Assembly: GCA_002197995.1 (NCBI GenBank) | Contig: NGZR01000003.1 | Coordinates: forward strand, 3,844,001 to 3,908,000 | Direction of reading: 5' to 3' | DNA length: 64,000 nt | From: Gaeumannomyces sp. JS-464 | Lineage: Eukaryota; Ascomycota; Sordariomycetes; Magnaporthales; Magnaporthaceae | Shown here: in pieces, positions 1 through 11,331 of the stretch | Position numbering within the stretch: the first letter of the stretch is position 1 | Layout of the letters: every line of letters begins with the position of its first letter | Translations under genes and position numbers: made by a program | The notes under the pieces: model-generated | The model's input: only the letters and a program-made list of their open reading frames with translations | What the model was told of the DNA's origin: nothing | The model's database searches: none

Positions 1-3000
1 CTGGGGAGAGCTACAGAATATGGCAAGGGTGCAGTCCACAATCGAAATGCCCCCAAGGGCTAAGCAACGGGTGGGTGAGTGATTATCTCGAGGGGTCCAG
101 AACAGTCAAGCGATCAGGCATCCCTGCAACGGGAAGGGTGGGACTGGGACTGGGACTGTGATGGACAGCAGCGGCGTGCGGGCTCAATCTCAGTGGGTGT
201 TGTTGGTGGTGGCCGGCCCCATGCTGGCGCCGCGCCTCTCAACCAAACGCCACCGCTGCAACGGACCACATGGCTGTCTACCAGCCAGCGGGGGTGCATG
301 GCTTTCCGTAGGGCCAGCAGGCCAGGCGAGCCAAGGTCCCGTTCTGGCCTGAGCCTTAGCGAGGTTGCTTTGAAGGATGCAGGTCGCGCAGGCGCAGCTG
401 GCGGCGACCTGGCCGCTTATTTCCTCTCATTGGCGGGTGGCTCTCACAGGTACGAGCAAGCAAGCGCCGATGGGCGATGCCGACAGCGATGGCGATGGCG
501 CTAGTCCCGCGCTTGACGCCCTCCCGCCGCCTCCACGGCGCAGCCACAGGGGCGACAACCAGACAGCCGCACTAGCGAACGACGACGGTGTTCACTCCCA
601 CGCACCTCACCGTGGGTCGGGGCATTTGGCATTTGCCAGCAGTGACGCGCAGGGAGCTGGGGGCTGCTGGCAACCCGGCACGGAGCGCCCGCTCTGCTAG
701 GTCCTCAGCTGACGGGGCCTGCTTCCCAGACAGACGGCTCCAGCTGCAGGCAGATGGATAGTAGGGGAACCCGTCCCGGGCTGATAGCCGGAACGGTCTC
801 GAATGGATGGCATGGCATGGCATCGCCCTGCCTGCATCTTTGGCGCTGTGTTTCGATGGAAGAATCTTTTTGGTACGTGCGAATAAGTTAGTACCTGGCT
901 GGGATTGCACTGTCAACGTCAACAAGCTCTCGATTCGAAAGCTCCGTGTGGCCATGCACCCCAATCGGGCCAGCAGTGCTGACAGAGTGGGGTTTTATTA
1001 GTTGCTATTTTCGGAGGGCAAAATGCCATGCAGGAATGGACCCAGGCTCCCAGGCTGCAGCCCTCCGTGGCACCCAACCTCACTGCCTAGACTCGTCCCT
1101 GAGTAGCCGCTTTGGGCCAGACCACGATCTATCTTTTTCCGCTCTCTGATAACGACGGGCAAATCTCGAAGTTCGGAATTCATTCGGTGCCCAGCAGCAC
1201 TTCCTGGTTGTAGCACGGCAGGAAAACATCGCAGCCGGCAACCCAAGGCGGGCAAACAAAAATAAAAGATGGTGGTGGGTAGAGTGGTGGGGATCGTGGA
1301 GGTGGAGCAATTGGCAAGCTGGGTCCCATTCCCCGCTTTTCCGGCGAGCATCAACGATGTGATTTAGCCCCTGTCACGCTGCACCTCGAGGTGCCTCGGC
1401 CTGCCCACACACCAACAGCCCGCGCCAAGGGTGCGAGATATTGGCTGCTGGGCCACCAAATCGCATCAAGGCGCCTCCAGTGCACGCCTCATGTTCCGGT
1501 GTTCCTCCGCGGTCAAGATCTCTGGCAGGCTGGGCAGGACCCAAATTCGCACTGCCGAGCGACGCAGCGAATGACTACCTACCCGGCTATGTTGCCTCTT
1601 TTTTCCCCGATCCTGCAACGACAATGGAACGTCTTCCTTCTGTGGCTCCTCACTCCGGACCCAAGGCACCCCTCACGGATCCCGAAGGGACGCGCAAGCA
1701 CCTAATCCGGCCATTCGTAAAGACGCGAGGCCGGATTCGAAGCCTCACATGGCCGTTGATTTCAGGTGAGTGAGCTCTCCCAAAAGGCTGGGAAATTGGC
1801 GCCAATGTATTGGAAGCTCGCGACCCCGATCCGGCCAGCACAGTAAGCAGGATATTACATCGTGGTGTTTTGTCGCCCCCTGTCCCAACGGCACCACGCC
1901 ACGGACCACAACAATGCCTTCCCCTGACCAGGCAGGCGCTGTCCTGACGGTTTGTTTGTTGGCACCAACGTGCAGACAGTGGCCCAGACCCCGAGGTGAC
2001 CATTGTTGGGGTCAAGTCGGGCTGCTTCCATGCCGGTTCGCTGGAGTACCCATGCCTTCTCCGAATGCCCGGCCATCTGCTTGTCCGTTTGCATATTGGC
2101 AGGTGCAGACGCAGCGTGACCATCACATTGCTCAGTTGCAATTTAGGCTATGCCTCTCCGCCGTCGCCAGCAAGTTTTGCTTCGATTGCCCGCACGGTTG
2201 GTTGTCGCAGGTCGCCAGGCACTTTGGACTTCATCACGAGCGATCCTCGCCTCCCCAAAAAAAAAAAAAATCACCCACACATTTGTGAGCAGCGAATGCA
2301 CTTTGGCGGCCGAGGCCTGGTGATTCCTCCAGCGCCTTTGCCCACAGCGACCAGCGTCGCCTGCAGAAACCAGTCTGAAAATCTGAGGCACCCGCCGACA
2401 GAAGCCTGTTGAGGACTCCGCGCAGTCAGGTTTCTATTCTCTGAAATCTCTGTGCGTTTTCTTTGTTATTTCCTTCTCTTCTTGTCGACGAGACTAAGGG
2501 CTCCAAGCGGCCCACAACCGCGCGTCTTTCGGGGTCTGCTCAGCCCATGCCACGCCGATGGCGAGTTCGGGATTCCACGGGTGGCGTTCGCCTTGCTCCA
2601 TGCTTCGGGCTATGGTGCCACAACGAAATTGCGTCCCTGACTTGACCGCAATTCTCCAGTCCCAGCGTCTGGCCTTTTTCTTGTCTGGCGTCCGCAAACA
2701 CGCCTTGCCCAGCACCCTGATTAGTCGTCGACGCACATCAGGCCATCGGCAAAGGCTGCTCCCGCGAGCTGGTTCCTGATTAGTGGACCTACGACCCACC
2801 TCTAGGCTCGCAATGGTTGGCTCGGCACCGCGGAAGGCTCGTCGAAACATCATACCATTCTCCTGGGTTCGCCAGCCCATCCGATGATCGCGGCTTTGAT
2901 ATCGGGCTATGAAGACAAAGACCACCGGCAGGACACGCAAGATGTGCTTGACAATAAATAGCAATGGCAGTCCCGACTTTGGGGTTGACGGTCCTGCATT

Positions 3001-3151
3001 CCGCCAGGCCAGCAACACCAGCATACCCTATCGCGCCGGCTTCACAACTTCTGGACGAGGACGGAATATCCCGAAAGTCCCCAAGACAAGATCGATCTTT
3101 CGCTTTGAAACCCCTTGTTGATTGTCCCAGGGGTGGACTGCCGCCGCCAAT
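1..3151. other. Intergenic region with no supported gene
   Basis: About 3.1 kb upstream of the sterol oxidase gene. Short open frames occur on both strands but none shows a recognisable domain, coherent composition or splice structure. There is a small GGGACT-type triplication near 141-160 and an A13 run near 2257. The distal part probably holds the promoter and 5' leader of the downstream gene. Confidence 0.5.
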
Positions 3152-4227
3152 ATGCTTCACCTTCACTCCATGGCCAACGCCACCGGCCTGGCGTCCGCCG
3201 CCGACGTGACGCTGCCCCTCGTATTTGACGAAGTGACCAAGCACTACCAGACGCTGAATGTCGTCGAGCGCCTGTGGGCGGTAAGTCTGCGATATCAACT
3301 CTATTGGGGAACACACACTTGCTGATTGCCCGGCAGACCTGGTACGTCTGGATGCGGAACGACATCTTGGCAACCGGGATCCTCACCTTCCTGGTTCACG
3401 AGATTGTCTACTTCGGGAGGTCATTACCATGGATAATCATCGACGCGATACCTTTCTTCCGCAGGTGGAAAATCCAAGCCGTGCGTCTGATCCCTCTTGC
3501 GCTGGTCTATGCCAGTTATCGGCCACCATCACCATCTTGGACACGGAGGGCAATCACTGACATCAACTCCTGAGTACAGGACAAGATCCCGACATGGAAG
3601 GAGCAGTTCCAGTGCGCTGCCCTCGTTCTCCTCAGCCACTTCACCGTCGAGCTTCCCGAAATTTGGCTGTTCCACCCGATGGCCATATGGTGCGGCATGG
3701 CTTTCGACGTCCCGTTCCCGCCCGTGTGGAAAATGGCGCTGCACATTGCCATCTTCTTTGTGCTCGAGGACACATGGCATTATTGGACACATCGTCTTAT
3801 GCACCAGCCCACGCTTTACCGCCTGATCCATAAGCTGCACCACACCTACTCGGCCCCCTTCGGTCTGACTGCCGAGTACGCTTCGCCCATCGAGGTCCTG
3901 GTCCTGGGTCTGGGCACTGCCGGCACCCCCCTGCTGTGGGTCTACCTGACCAACGACCTACACCTTTTCACCATGCAGCTCTGGATCGTCCTTCGCCTGC
4001 TTCAGGCCGTCGATGCTCACAGTGGTTACGAATTCCCCTGGAGCCTTCACCATTTCATCCCGTTTTGGGCCGGCGCCGATCACCACGACCTGCACCACGA
4101 GCAGTTTATCGGCAACTACGCATCCTGCTTCCGCTGGTGGGACTACTGCCTTGACACCGAGGCCGGCGCCGAGGCGGCCACCAAGCGTCGCGAGAAGAAG
4201 CTCGCCAAGGCCAAGAAGAACATGTAG
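3152..4227 (+). CDS. ERG25: C-4 methylsterol oxidase (sterol desaturase family)
   Basis: ER membrane di-iron enzyme that oxidises the C-4 methyl groups of sterol intermediates in ergosterol synthesis. Three exons, 3152-3280, 3337-3480 and 3580-4227, give 306 residues, the usual family length; both introns are GT-AG and keep the frame. The fatty-acid-hydroxylase histidine boxes are visible: HRLMH near residue 162, HKLHH near 175 and HHDLHH near 259. Hydrophobic spans lie between them. The C-terminus ends KKNM, which fits a KKXX ER-retrieval signal and supports this stop. The start is the first ATG in frame before the first donor. No damage is seen. The family call is secure; assignment to ERG25 rather than a paralogous sterol desaturase rests on overall similarity recalled from fungal orthologues. 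Confidence 0.93.
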
Positions 4228-4755
4228 GAGGAGAGGCGAGTTGCAGAATTGCTGCGGCGCTGCATCATGTCTACGGTGATACACCCCTTGGTATAGCGTT
4301 CCGTGGCACGGAGATACAGCAATGAGTTGCTATAATTAATAATACATTGGGAGGAAGACACAGCTTCTCCGCTCCTGGACGGAGAACACGGCCGGTGTTG
4401 GGCTAGATTGCTGGCGTTTCGAGCTTGGTTAGTTCAAGGACGACACACTGTACATAGGAAATGGAAAATAGATCTTTATTTTGTTGTTTTCGTCTTCTCT
4501 GCCCGGCCCTTACTTAGTTACTCGGTTTCATCACCGTGAGTTATCTCGGTTTGACATACACGATCATTTGATAAACATAGGCAACATGGTGATACTCCGC
4601 TGTGAAACAGCCGGATACGGTTGACCTCAAGTAAAGGCGCAGTCCTCCTAACTAGTTTTGACAACCCGCCCCAAATCGGAACCGAGCAGACCCGCGCGCT
4701 TGATCCAGCCCTTTTTATTTTCGTGAATTGCCACATTGTCAGTCTGCAGCGATAG
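4228..4755. other. Convergent intergenic region
   Basis: Lies between the 3' ends of the sterol oxidase and the lipocalin genes. T-rich and AATAA-like stretches near 4335-4350 and 4470-4490 could serve as 3'-end signals. No coding feature seen. Confidence 0.4.
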
Positions 4756-5504
4756 TCATTGGTAGGGGGATGTGCATTCGCGAACGGGCGTGCCTACATC
4801 AAGAACGGCACCTTGTGGCCTCTGCTCGCGGCTGAGCACGAACAGGGTGGTGAAGTTGTTGGACTGCACGATTGCAAAGTCCCCGGTGTAGTCTACAGGG
4901 GAGGATGCGCGAGTGGTTTCATCGCCGTTCCCTTGTTAGCAAGCCGCCTTTTTTTTCGTTTCCACAAAAATGCACGGGGGGGCCCAAGCGAATGAGGGAG
5001 CTTCAGCCCGAATGGATGGTTTGTTTCGGCGGGCGGCGCGCACCTTGGACGATGTAGTTGGGGCCGGGGCAAGCGGGACCCGGCTGGCCCGGGAACTGCA
5101 CGCGGAAGACGCCGGTAGCGCCGTATGACGGCCGTGCCGGCGCGGCGTTCCCGAGGATGTTGACGGGCATTCCCTGGGCCTCGCAGGTGTTGTTCACCTG
5201 CACCGTTCCGTTGTCCTGTATGGTTCAAGAACGGGTTTTATTTTTACTGTTAGCCAAGGAGCATTCCCCCTGACATCAAACCCATTTTCCGACTGACGTT
5301 AAGCTGGTATTCGGCGAAAATACATTTGCACCCGGCCGTGAACGGAGCTAGCGTCCCGGCAACCTGGTGCCAACGGCCGAGGTACGAGTCTAGCTCAAAG
5401 CCAATATCTGGGGTCGGGTAGAAGCACTCGCCGTCCCAGGTTGACGGGACTGCTGCACTGGCGAGCACGCCTGATAGCAGGAAGGTGGCGAGGAATGGCC
5501 TCAT
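4756..5504 (-). CDS. Secreted lipocalin-like protein
   Basis: Small secreted beta-barrel protein predicted to bind a hydrophobic ligand. Three exons on the minus strand, 5504-5298, 5215-5044 and 4892-4756, give 171 residues, the length of Blc/apolipoprotein-D-type lipocalins. An N-terminal signal peptide (about residues 1-18, ending ASAAVP) is followed near residue 40 by YLGRWHQVA, the lipocalin GxW motif. The region NYIVQDYTGDFAIVQS matches the conserved late strands, and TTLFVLSRE the final strand. Six cysteines in the mature chain (two as GCKC) suggest disulfides. The first intron is phase 0 and the second phase 1, and the frame is restored only with these sites. Ligand and role are unknown. 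Confidence 0.82.
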
Positions 5505-6173
5505 TTTGGGTAGTGTGTGTTCAAGGGCGGTAAACAAAACCACAAGGGGAAGGGTAGATTCTTCGTAGATGAGGAGCGTCTACGAGCTGGTGAAGCTGTT
5601 CCAGTTCCGCGAGTGCAAAATGGGCGGGATCGTTTGTTCCAATGTTTAAGTAGGCGATATTCGAATACCATTCTAGACCGTTCTTTGCCGGGTAGGCATC
5701 ATGATGATGCTGATGTTTAGAATCTTGTATTCCCCATTGACCAAGCCAAAATAGTTTCTAGTGACGCCATTGATACCCAGCCCACTTGCCCCTTCGGGCA
5801 AGCAGCTCGTCTCGCGATCTCGAGGCAACCGCATTGGCGTCCCTTAGATCGAGCCAAACACAAGGCAGATCATGTCCTCCTTCGGGGCAATCCGCTAAGC
5901 TGCATCGTCTCCGGCTCTTGGCAGGTTGTGTTTCTCCACACTCAATACCATCAACGAATGATCGATTTCGCTCCGTGCGCGATGAACTAGCTCGTCATTC
6001 GTCGCCCTGCAGGATGGGTCTAAATAATTAAGGTACCTGCTGAGGCTAAATTCGCTCTAGATACATTTTCTTTTGGGTAAATACTCGACGCGGTTGGTTA
6101 GCCACAAATGGTTGCTATTACTGTCGTATCGATGGTGTTTTTTTTTTTTTCTTTCTCTGCATCCAACCAGATA
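5505..6173. other. Intergenic region with no supported gene
   Basis: Promoter side of the minus-strand lipocalin gene and 3' side of the next minus-strand gene. A T14 run lies near 6136. The 3' part could hold the untranslated region, or an alternative coding tail, of the neighbouring Cys-rich protein. Confidence 0.4.
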
Positions 6174-7002
6174 CTAAACCACATGGACTGCGGCAAACAC
6201 GGCGGCATAAGCCGCGACAGCCATCGCGGCATTGGGAAAGAAGTCGGCCGCGCGGGCTGGACGGGTGGAGAAGAAGGCCGGGGCTGTAGTTCATATAAGG
6301 TTAGTTTTACCACGTCTAAACTGGCCACTGAACCGGTTTCCCCTAGAAAAAAGGAGCGAGAGGTTGGACTTGAGGCGTACAGTGGAGGTGGAGGAGTTGC
6401 CACGAGGGCTGGATGCAGTGGAGCTGGAGCCCCCCGACGGTGCCGATGCGCGGGTCGAGGTGGTCGAGGCGGTCGTCTGGCGTGAGGCGGCGGCGGTGGT
6501 GGGTGCAGGAGTTGAGGACTTTGCGGAGGAAGCGGGGTCGACGGCGGGGATAGCGGGCGGGACCGGGTCTTGCTTGCCCGAGGCCGGGGTGGTGGAAAGG
6601 CCGCAGGCGCGCCCAAAGTTTCCGAGGCTGTTTCCGTACATGGACCAGATATTGACATTGTCCGGGCCAGCGCACTTGAGGCAGTTCTCGTAGTTCGTTT
6701 TGAAGACGTCGTTAGAGCAGCGAGCGTCGCCGCTAAAGCGGCCTTGACGAAGTGCCTGGCCTTTTTGCGAGAGATGTAATGTTAGTCGCCAAGATGTAGG
6801 AAAGAGATGCACGAAGACAGAGGTTTTCCCAAGAGTGGTCACTGGGAAACATACCGCATGTATCATGGCAGTTGTATGCGGGACTGCCGGGCTCCTGTCG
6901 CTTGAGGAGGCGAGACGCCATCTCGAGAGGGTCCTCGGTGGTCACAGCTGAGACACTGACAGCAGTCAGGAGACCACCAAGTAGAAGACGTGCGGAGACC
7001 AT
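6174..7002 (-). CDS. Secreted Cys-rich, Ser/Thr-rich protein, probably GPI-anchored
   Basis: Secreted fungal protein of unknown function. Exon 1 (7002-6855) encodes a signal peptide and ends in YNCHDTCG; exon 2 (6760-6381) continues with DARCSNDVF, NCLKCAG, IWSMYG and RACGL, a conserved six-cysteine block known from uncharacterised secreted proteins of plant-associated fungi. It is followed by a long Ser/Thr/Pro-rich stalk. The 3' end is uncertain. The donor at 6380 with an acceptor after ACTAAC...TACAG (near 6287) leads in phase to a basic tail ending at 6098. One frame over, the same exon encodes a hydrophobic stretch NAAMAVAAYAAVFAAVHVV ending at 6174 that looks like a GPI signal. I chose the latter boundary; a different donor or a one-base error would be needed. 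Confidence 0.65.
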
Positions 7003-9271
7003 TGTGGCGGGTTGGTGTAGTGCTGTAGAGAAACTTTCGACAGAGGAATGCGGATCTGGGCACGCAAGTACACGCAGACTGGACCGTGGATTGAACGAGT
7101 GTAGGAGAGGAGGCGACCTGCAGTGTGAAGGACAAGGGATACCAACAAGACAATGGCGGCCGTGACTTATATAGGATAAATGACAGAAACCGAAAAAGGG
7201 AAATGCGGATCTCGCTTGCTCAACTGAAGTCGCCGCTCCTTCACTGGAAAGCAACCGCCTTCAACCCGGGAGGTTTTTGGAAATGGCCCCTCCTAGGGAC
7301 CTATTCAACCCCACAATATGCCTCCCCGTTCGGCCCTAACTGCATCTGGAATGCATTTCAAGCACAGGGGCCAAACTGTAGTCAGGATAATACCATAAAG
7401 GAAAAGAGAATGGCGGGAGAGGAGGGTGTGGAAGGATCCCTGCAGCGTTGCGCTCATTAATTGGGCATGGCTGGAGCAATGGAGTGAGGGGCCACAGTCC
7501 GAGGTTCCGTAGCAGACGCCGGGCATACTAGACTGAGGAGATCAGCATCAGCTCGCAGTCAAGCGGGGTGTTGCAGGACGAGCGCCGAGTTGATGGGCGG
7601 TTGAGGGTGCATGTGCTTACCCGGGTTACCAGATGGCGCGTCCGATTCTCGGAGGCTACTTTGACCGATGACACCCATCATTGCCGAACACGAGGAGGGA
7701 AGAAGGGGTTGTTCCCTTGGGAATCCAGTGAAAATGGGCACCGCATCCCGCCGAAATTTAATCAGATGATCTGATAAGATTAGATCGTTTGATTTGACGA
7801 TCCCGGATGGATTAAGTGGGCCCTTTCCACCTTCTCGCCTTGAGCTAAACTGGATTGGGATTAGTACCATCTGATAAACCAGGATTGGACACGATGGCAC
7901 CCACGCAACACGTCTGGGAGTCCATCCCAGTCGTGCCAGTCCCCCTTCTGCCTCCTAACGACCGAGCACTTGCATCCGGGTAGAGTCGCTCTACCTAGCT
8001 GCTCCTAGGTCAATTTAATCATGTAATTCCAATCCATCAGCCAGCCACACCCCTTGCTCGACGCTCTTTGGCAGCGTCGCGACTTGGCCACTTTCTTGCA
8101 TGTGAGAAGGTGTGCCGCGACGTAACTTGCGCTATTTCTCGGAGGTTGGTCAGGGATTCCCCGTTAAGGCAGCTGCCATGTCTGTGCGGGTTCCAACATT
8201 AATCCCAAAAAAGAGTGAGGGACATGCTTCCTGCTTGTTACCACCCACTGAAGCCCTGCCAGAATGAAAGATGCTGCAGCCAGAAGCATGGGCGAAGAGG
8301 TGTAGATATATTGATGTGATGGACTATAGACCAGATAAGGAAGGCATTATTCTCCTTCATAAAGTATCCTTTTGCGTCTCCGGGAGACGGGATCACAAAG
8401 ATTGATCCTCGGCGCACCGCAAAGAGTCAACGTATGGCACGACCGAATCTTCGGAGCGACATCGGGCAAAACTAGCTTAGCTTGGCGCCGTTCGGTAGTG
8501 GGCTCTCGGATTTCCTCTACGTTCGTGCAAAGCGTTCGGACTTGGCAGCTGCGGGATCTGGGATGTTGGCGAGTCACAGCCAGCCACCACCCTCCTGTTT
8601 GTCCGTCTGCGGCTGCCGAAATCTAGGATGACTGGACCGGATTGCATGGCCAATAAAGTGGCACCACTCCGGTGAACACTCTATCACTTGCGCCAATGCT
8701 GCTTCTAGCCCTGCTCGAGAATTGTGGGCAACGCATTTCTCCTAGGCCTGACAAGGATGACTGGACAGAACCCGCCGCCGATGTCGACATCGGGTATCAC
8801 ACCCTTTTTTTCCACGCCGTGTCGTCTAGGAGAGGAGCATATCTGAGGTCAGACAGATAGATAATTGGTAGATCCTAGTGCACTAGACAGGCAGAGCTCC
8901 GCATCAACCTCCACCGGCAGCCCTCCCTTCCTCTGGGCAACCATCCCACCTATAACTCGACCTTCCTGATCCGTCCGCACCTTTCCCAGCACAAGAGCTG
9001 CTGCTCGCTTCGCATGTTCGGCAATATCCAAGCGGGGGAAGCCTTGGTCCATTCCCCCGTCCGTATTCTTCCCCAAGGAAAAATTGCATAAACGTCGTCC
9101 GATGCGCCATTTAAGCCCCAAGTCTTGCTAGCTTTTCTCGCATCCCAGTCCGTGACCCCGATCTTTTAATCTCTAGGGAGCCCGGTTGAAATCTGTTCTG
9201 TCATCTCAAATATCACACTATTTTTTCGTTCTTGCATCAGCACACATCAGTGTCTGTCCAAGACTGTCAAG
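7003..9271. other. Long divergent intergenic region
   Basis: About 2.3 kb between the minus-strand Cys-rich gene and the plus-strand BIM1-like gene. No coding feature is supported. Several GATA-type hexamers (CTGATAA/AGATAA) cluster at 7765-7880 and 8330-8345 and could bind GATA regulators. A pyrimidine-rich stretch before 9272 resembles a fungal 5' leader. Regulatory meaning is inferred only. Confidence 0.4.
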
Positions 9272-10376
9272 ATGCAGTCCAAAATCTCTGTTGCCCTCCT
9301 CGCCGCAGGCTTCGTCGCCGCCGGGGACACCAAGACCCAAGGCCATGGGGTTGGCGCCCTGGGAACCGAGATGGGCCCAGTCGCTTTCCTCTGGCCTGCT
9401 GACCGCCCCTGGTCGGCCGACGCCGACAACACTGCCCCCTGTGGTAGTGTGCATGGCGTCACCAACCGGACTCCGTTTCCTCTCAGTATGTACACTCCAT
9501 CTGTCGTCTGCACTCCAATCTGCGGCTTTACTGCCGTCCAAGCTGACCATGTTTTGCCCTTCAGCTGCTGGCGCCGTATCACTGTCCATCGCAACCGAAG
9601 CCTACGATGTTGACTTCTCGTTGTCCTTCTCCAACGGTCAGTACTGTCCACCTGATCTCTAGTGCACTACCACCGCTGCTTTGCACACTCCTCAAACTAC
9701 TAACACGACAATGATCACAAAAAGACCCCAAGTCCGACAGCGACTTCACCCAGCAAGCTGTCTCGCACACCATTGGTAGGGTCGAGGCCGGTCATCAGTG
9801 CTACAGGCTTGCGCCGGTGCCGTCGACGGTAAAGGCTGGCGACAACGCCACTATCCAGCTCGAATACCGCTCGAAATTCAAGACGGAGAATAATGGGAGG
9901 GACCAAACGTTCTACGCCTGTGCCGACATCGTAAGGCTTGTCCATATCTCGCCATCTTGTGTCTCGACCTCTACCCCATATCTTTCCTACACCCTACCTC
10001 ACCAGTCGCGAGGAAATGAAAATGAAGTCCGGCATGGCCGCTAACATCATCTTGCTTCCTCCAGCAATTTGTTGATACCGCCGCCTTCAAATCCAACATT
10101 CCTTGCTTCAACGTCACATCGGAAGAGTTCGTTCCTCCCCAGGGCAGCTCGCCAAACCCATCTACGACCCAGAACGCCCCCGCTGGTGGCCTTTCCACCG
10201 GTGCCATCGCCGGCATCGCTGTTGGAACTATTGTAGGCTCGCTCGCTATCGTTGGTCTAGTCGCCTTCCTTGTCTTCAAGAAACGTCGCGGCAACAACGA
10301 TGCCGTTACAAACGTCGAGGCTGGCATGAAGGCCAACCCCGAGACGGTCTCGGTCAACTCAATCTCCCGTCGCTGA
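9272..10376 (+). CDS. BIM1-like (X325, LPMO-related) copper-binding surface protein
   Basis: Likely cell-surface copper-binding protein of the BIM1/X325 family, structurally related to lytic polysaccharide monooxygenases and linked to copper acquisition in Cryptococcus. Four exons, 9272-9485, 9565-9636, 9725-9930 and 10065-10376, give 267 residues. A signal peptide is followed by HGVGALGTEMGPVAFLWP, the hallmark start of this subfamily; then DNTAPCGS, VTNRTPFPL, GHQCYRL, FYACADI and IPCFNVT give conserved cysteines. After a Ser/Pro linker there is a transmembrane helix at about residues 209-234, then KKRR and a short cytosolic tail. Copper binding normally uses the mature N-terminal His; here the candidate (about residue 25) lies a few residues beyond the predicted cleavage site. 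Intron phases all match. Confidence 0.85.
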
Positions 10377-11331
10377 GCCTGGATCATGCTCTATTATTAA
10401 ACTCATCGAGTAACTTGGCTGCTTTGGGGTTGAAGGATAGCCTTTCAGGGCGTGGCTCACTGAATAAAGCGGAGTTTCTGATAATCGAGGACTTAAGGAT
10501 GGATGGATGATCTAAAGGTGGAAAGCAGATGAAAGGAGGAACTGATAACATCAACAGGTTGGTTCGAAGGAGTTGTAACAATCTTGCTCGGCGGGACGTC
10601 GACATGAATGTAATTATTTCACCAATGAAAATGTTCAAAGTTTCAAGAGGGAATCAACGTTGAGGATAAGTAATATTGGCACGAAGTAGTTCTTTTGCAA
10701 TTATGTGGGATCAGCTGGCAGCTAATTATATAGAACTGACTGATCTAGCATGTTTATAGCCTGAGAGTGGAAAAATTAAGGTAAAAAGTGCAAATGTGGA
10801 GGGCATTGATACATAGAGATGCTTAAAAAGATGAAATGTTTTTGCACGTTTAAGCTCGTATCTAAATTCACATAGAGCCGAGTAGGTAGCTGTCTGCCAA
10901 CATTAATAAAAGTTAGGGCATTGAGTACTTATAAGTGGCATGGGAAGCGCCCGGAATCTCGAATAAAAATCCTATCAACTATTTCAGTTCAGGGGGCAGG
11001 ACGTAAGTGGTGAGCCCCGCCGCATCGTCGTGGTGGGTCACACTTGTGCCACCATCGGCGATAAATACACAACCCTGGTACTCCCCCAGATCACCCTGGA
11101 ATCTGCCTTGCCTCCGTCTTACGCCTTGTTGCCTGCCCAGCTTCGACCCCTCCATCGGCTAGCGCGGGGTAATACAGCCTTCCCGAGAAAGCGTCAGGGG
11201 TTCCTGTCGGGATTGGGCTCTTGTTCGGTTCTACTGAATTATTATTTATTTTGATCATGGTGCTTCTTTGCAGACATGAACTACGACTTTCTCCTTGTTC
11301 GTATCCTTGAGCCTCGGCTGCTGATCCCAGC
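10377..11331. other. Intergenic region, AT-richer than its surroundings
   Basis: Between the BIM1-like gene and the 2EXR gene. The stretch 10550-10990 is clearly richer in A+T than flanking DNA and carries no open frame of note. A small intron-like GT...CAG segment near 11220-11273 could lie in the 5' leader of the next gene. Confidence 0.4.
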
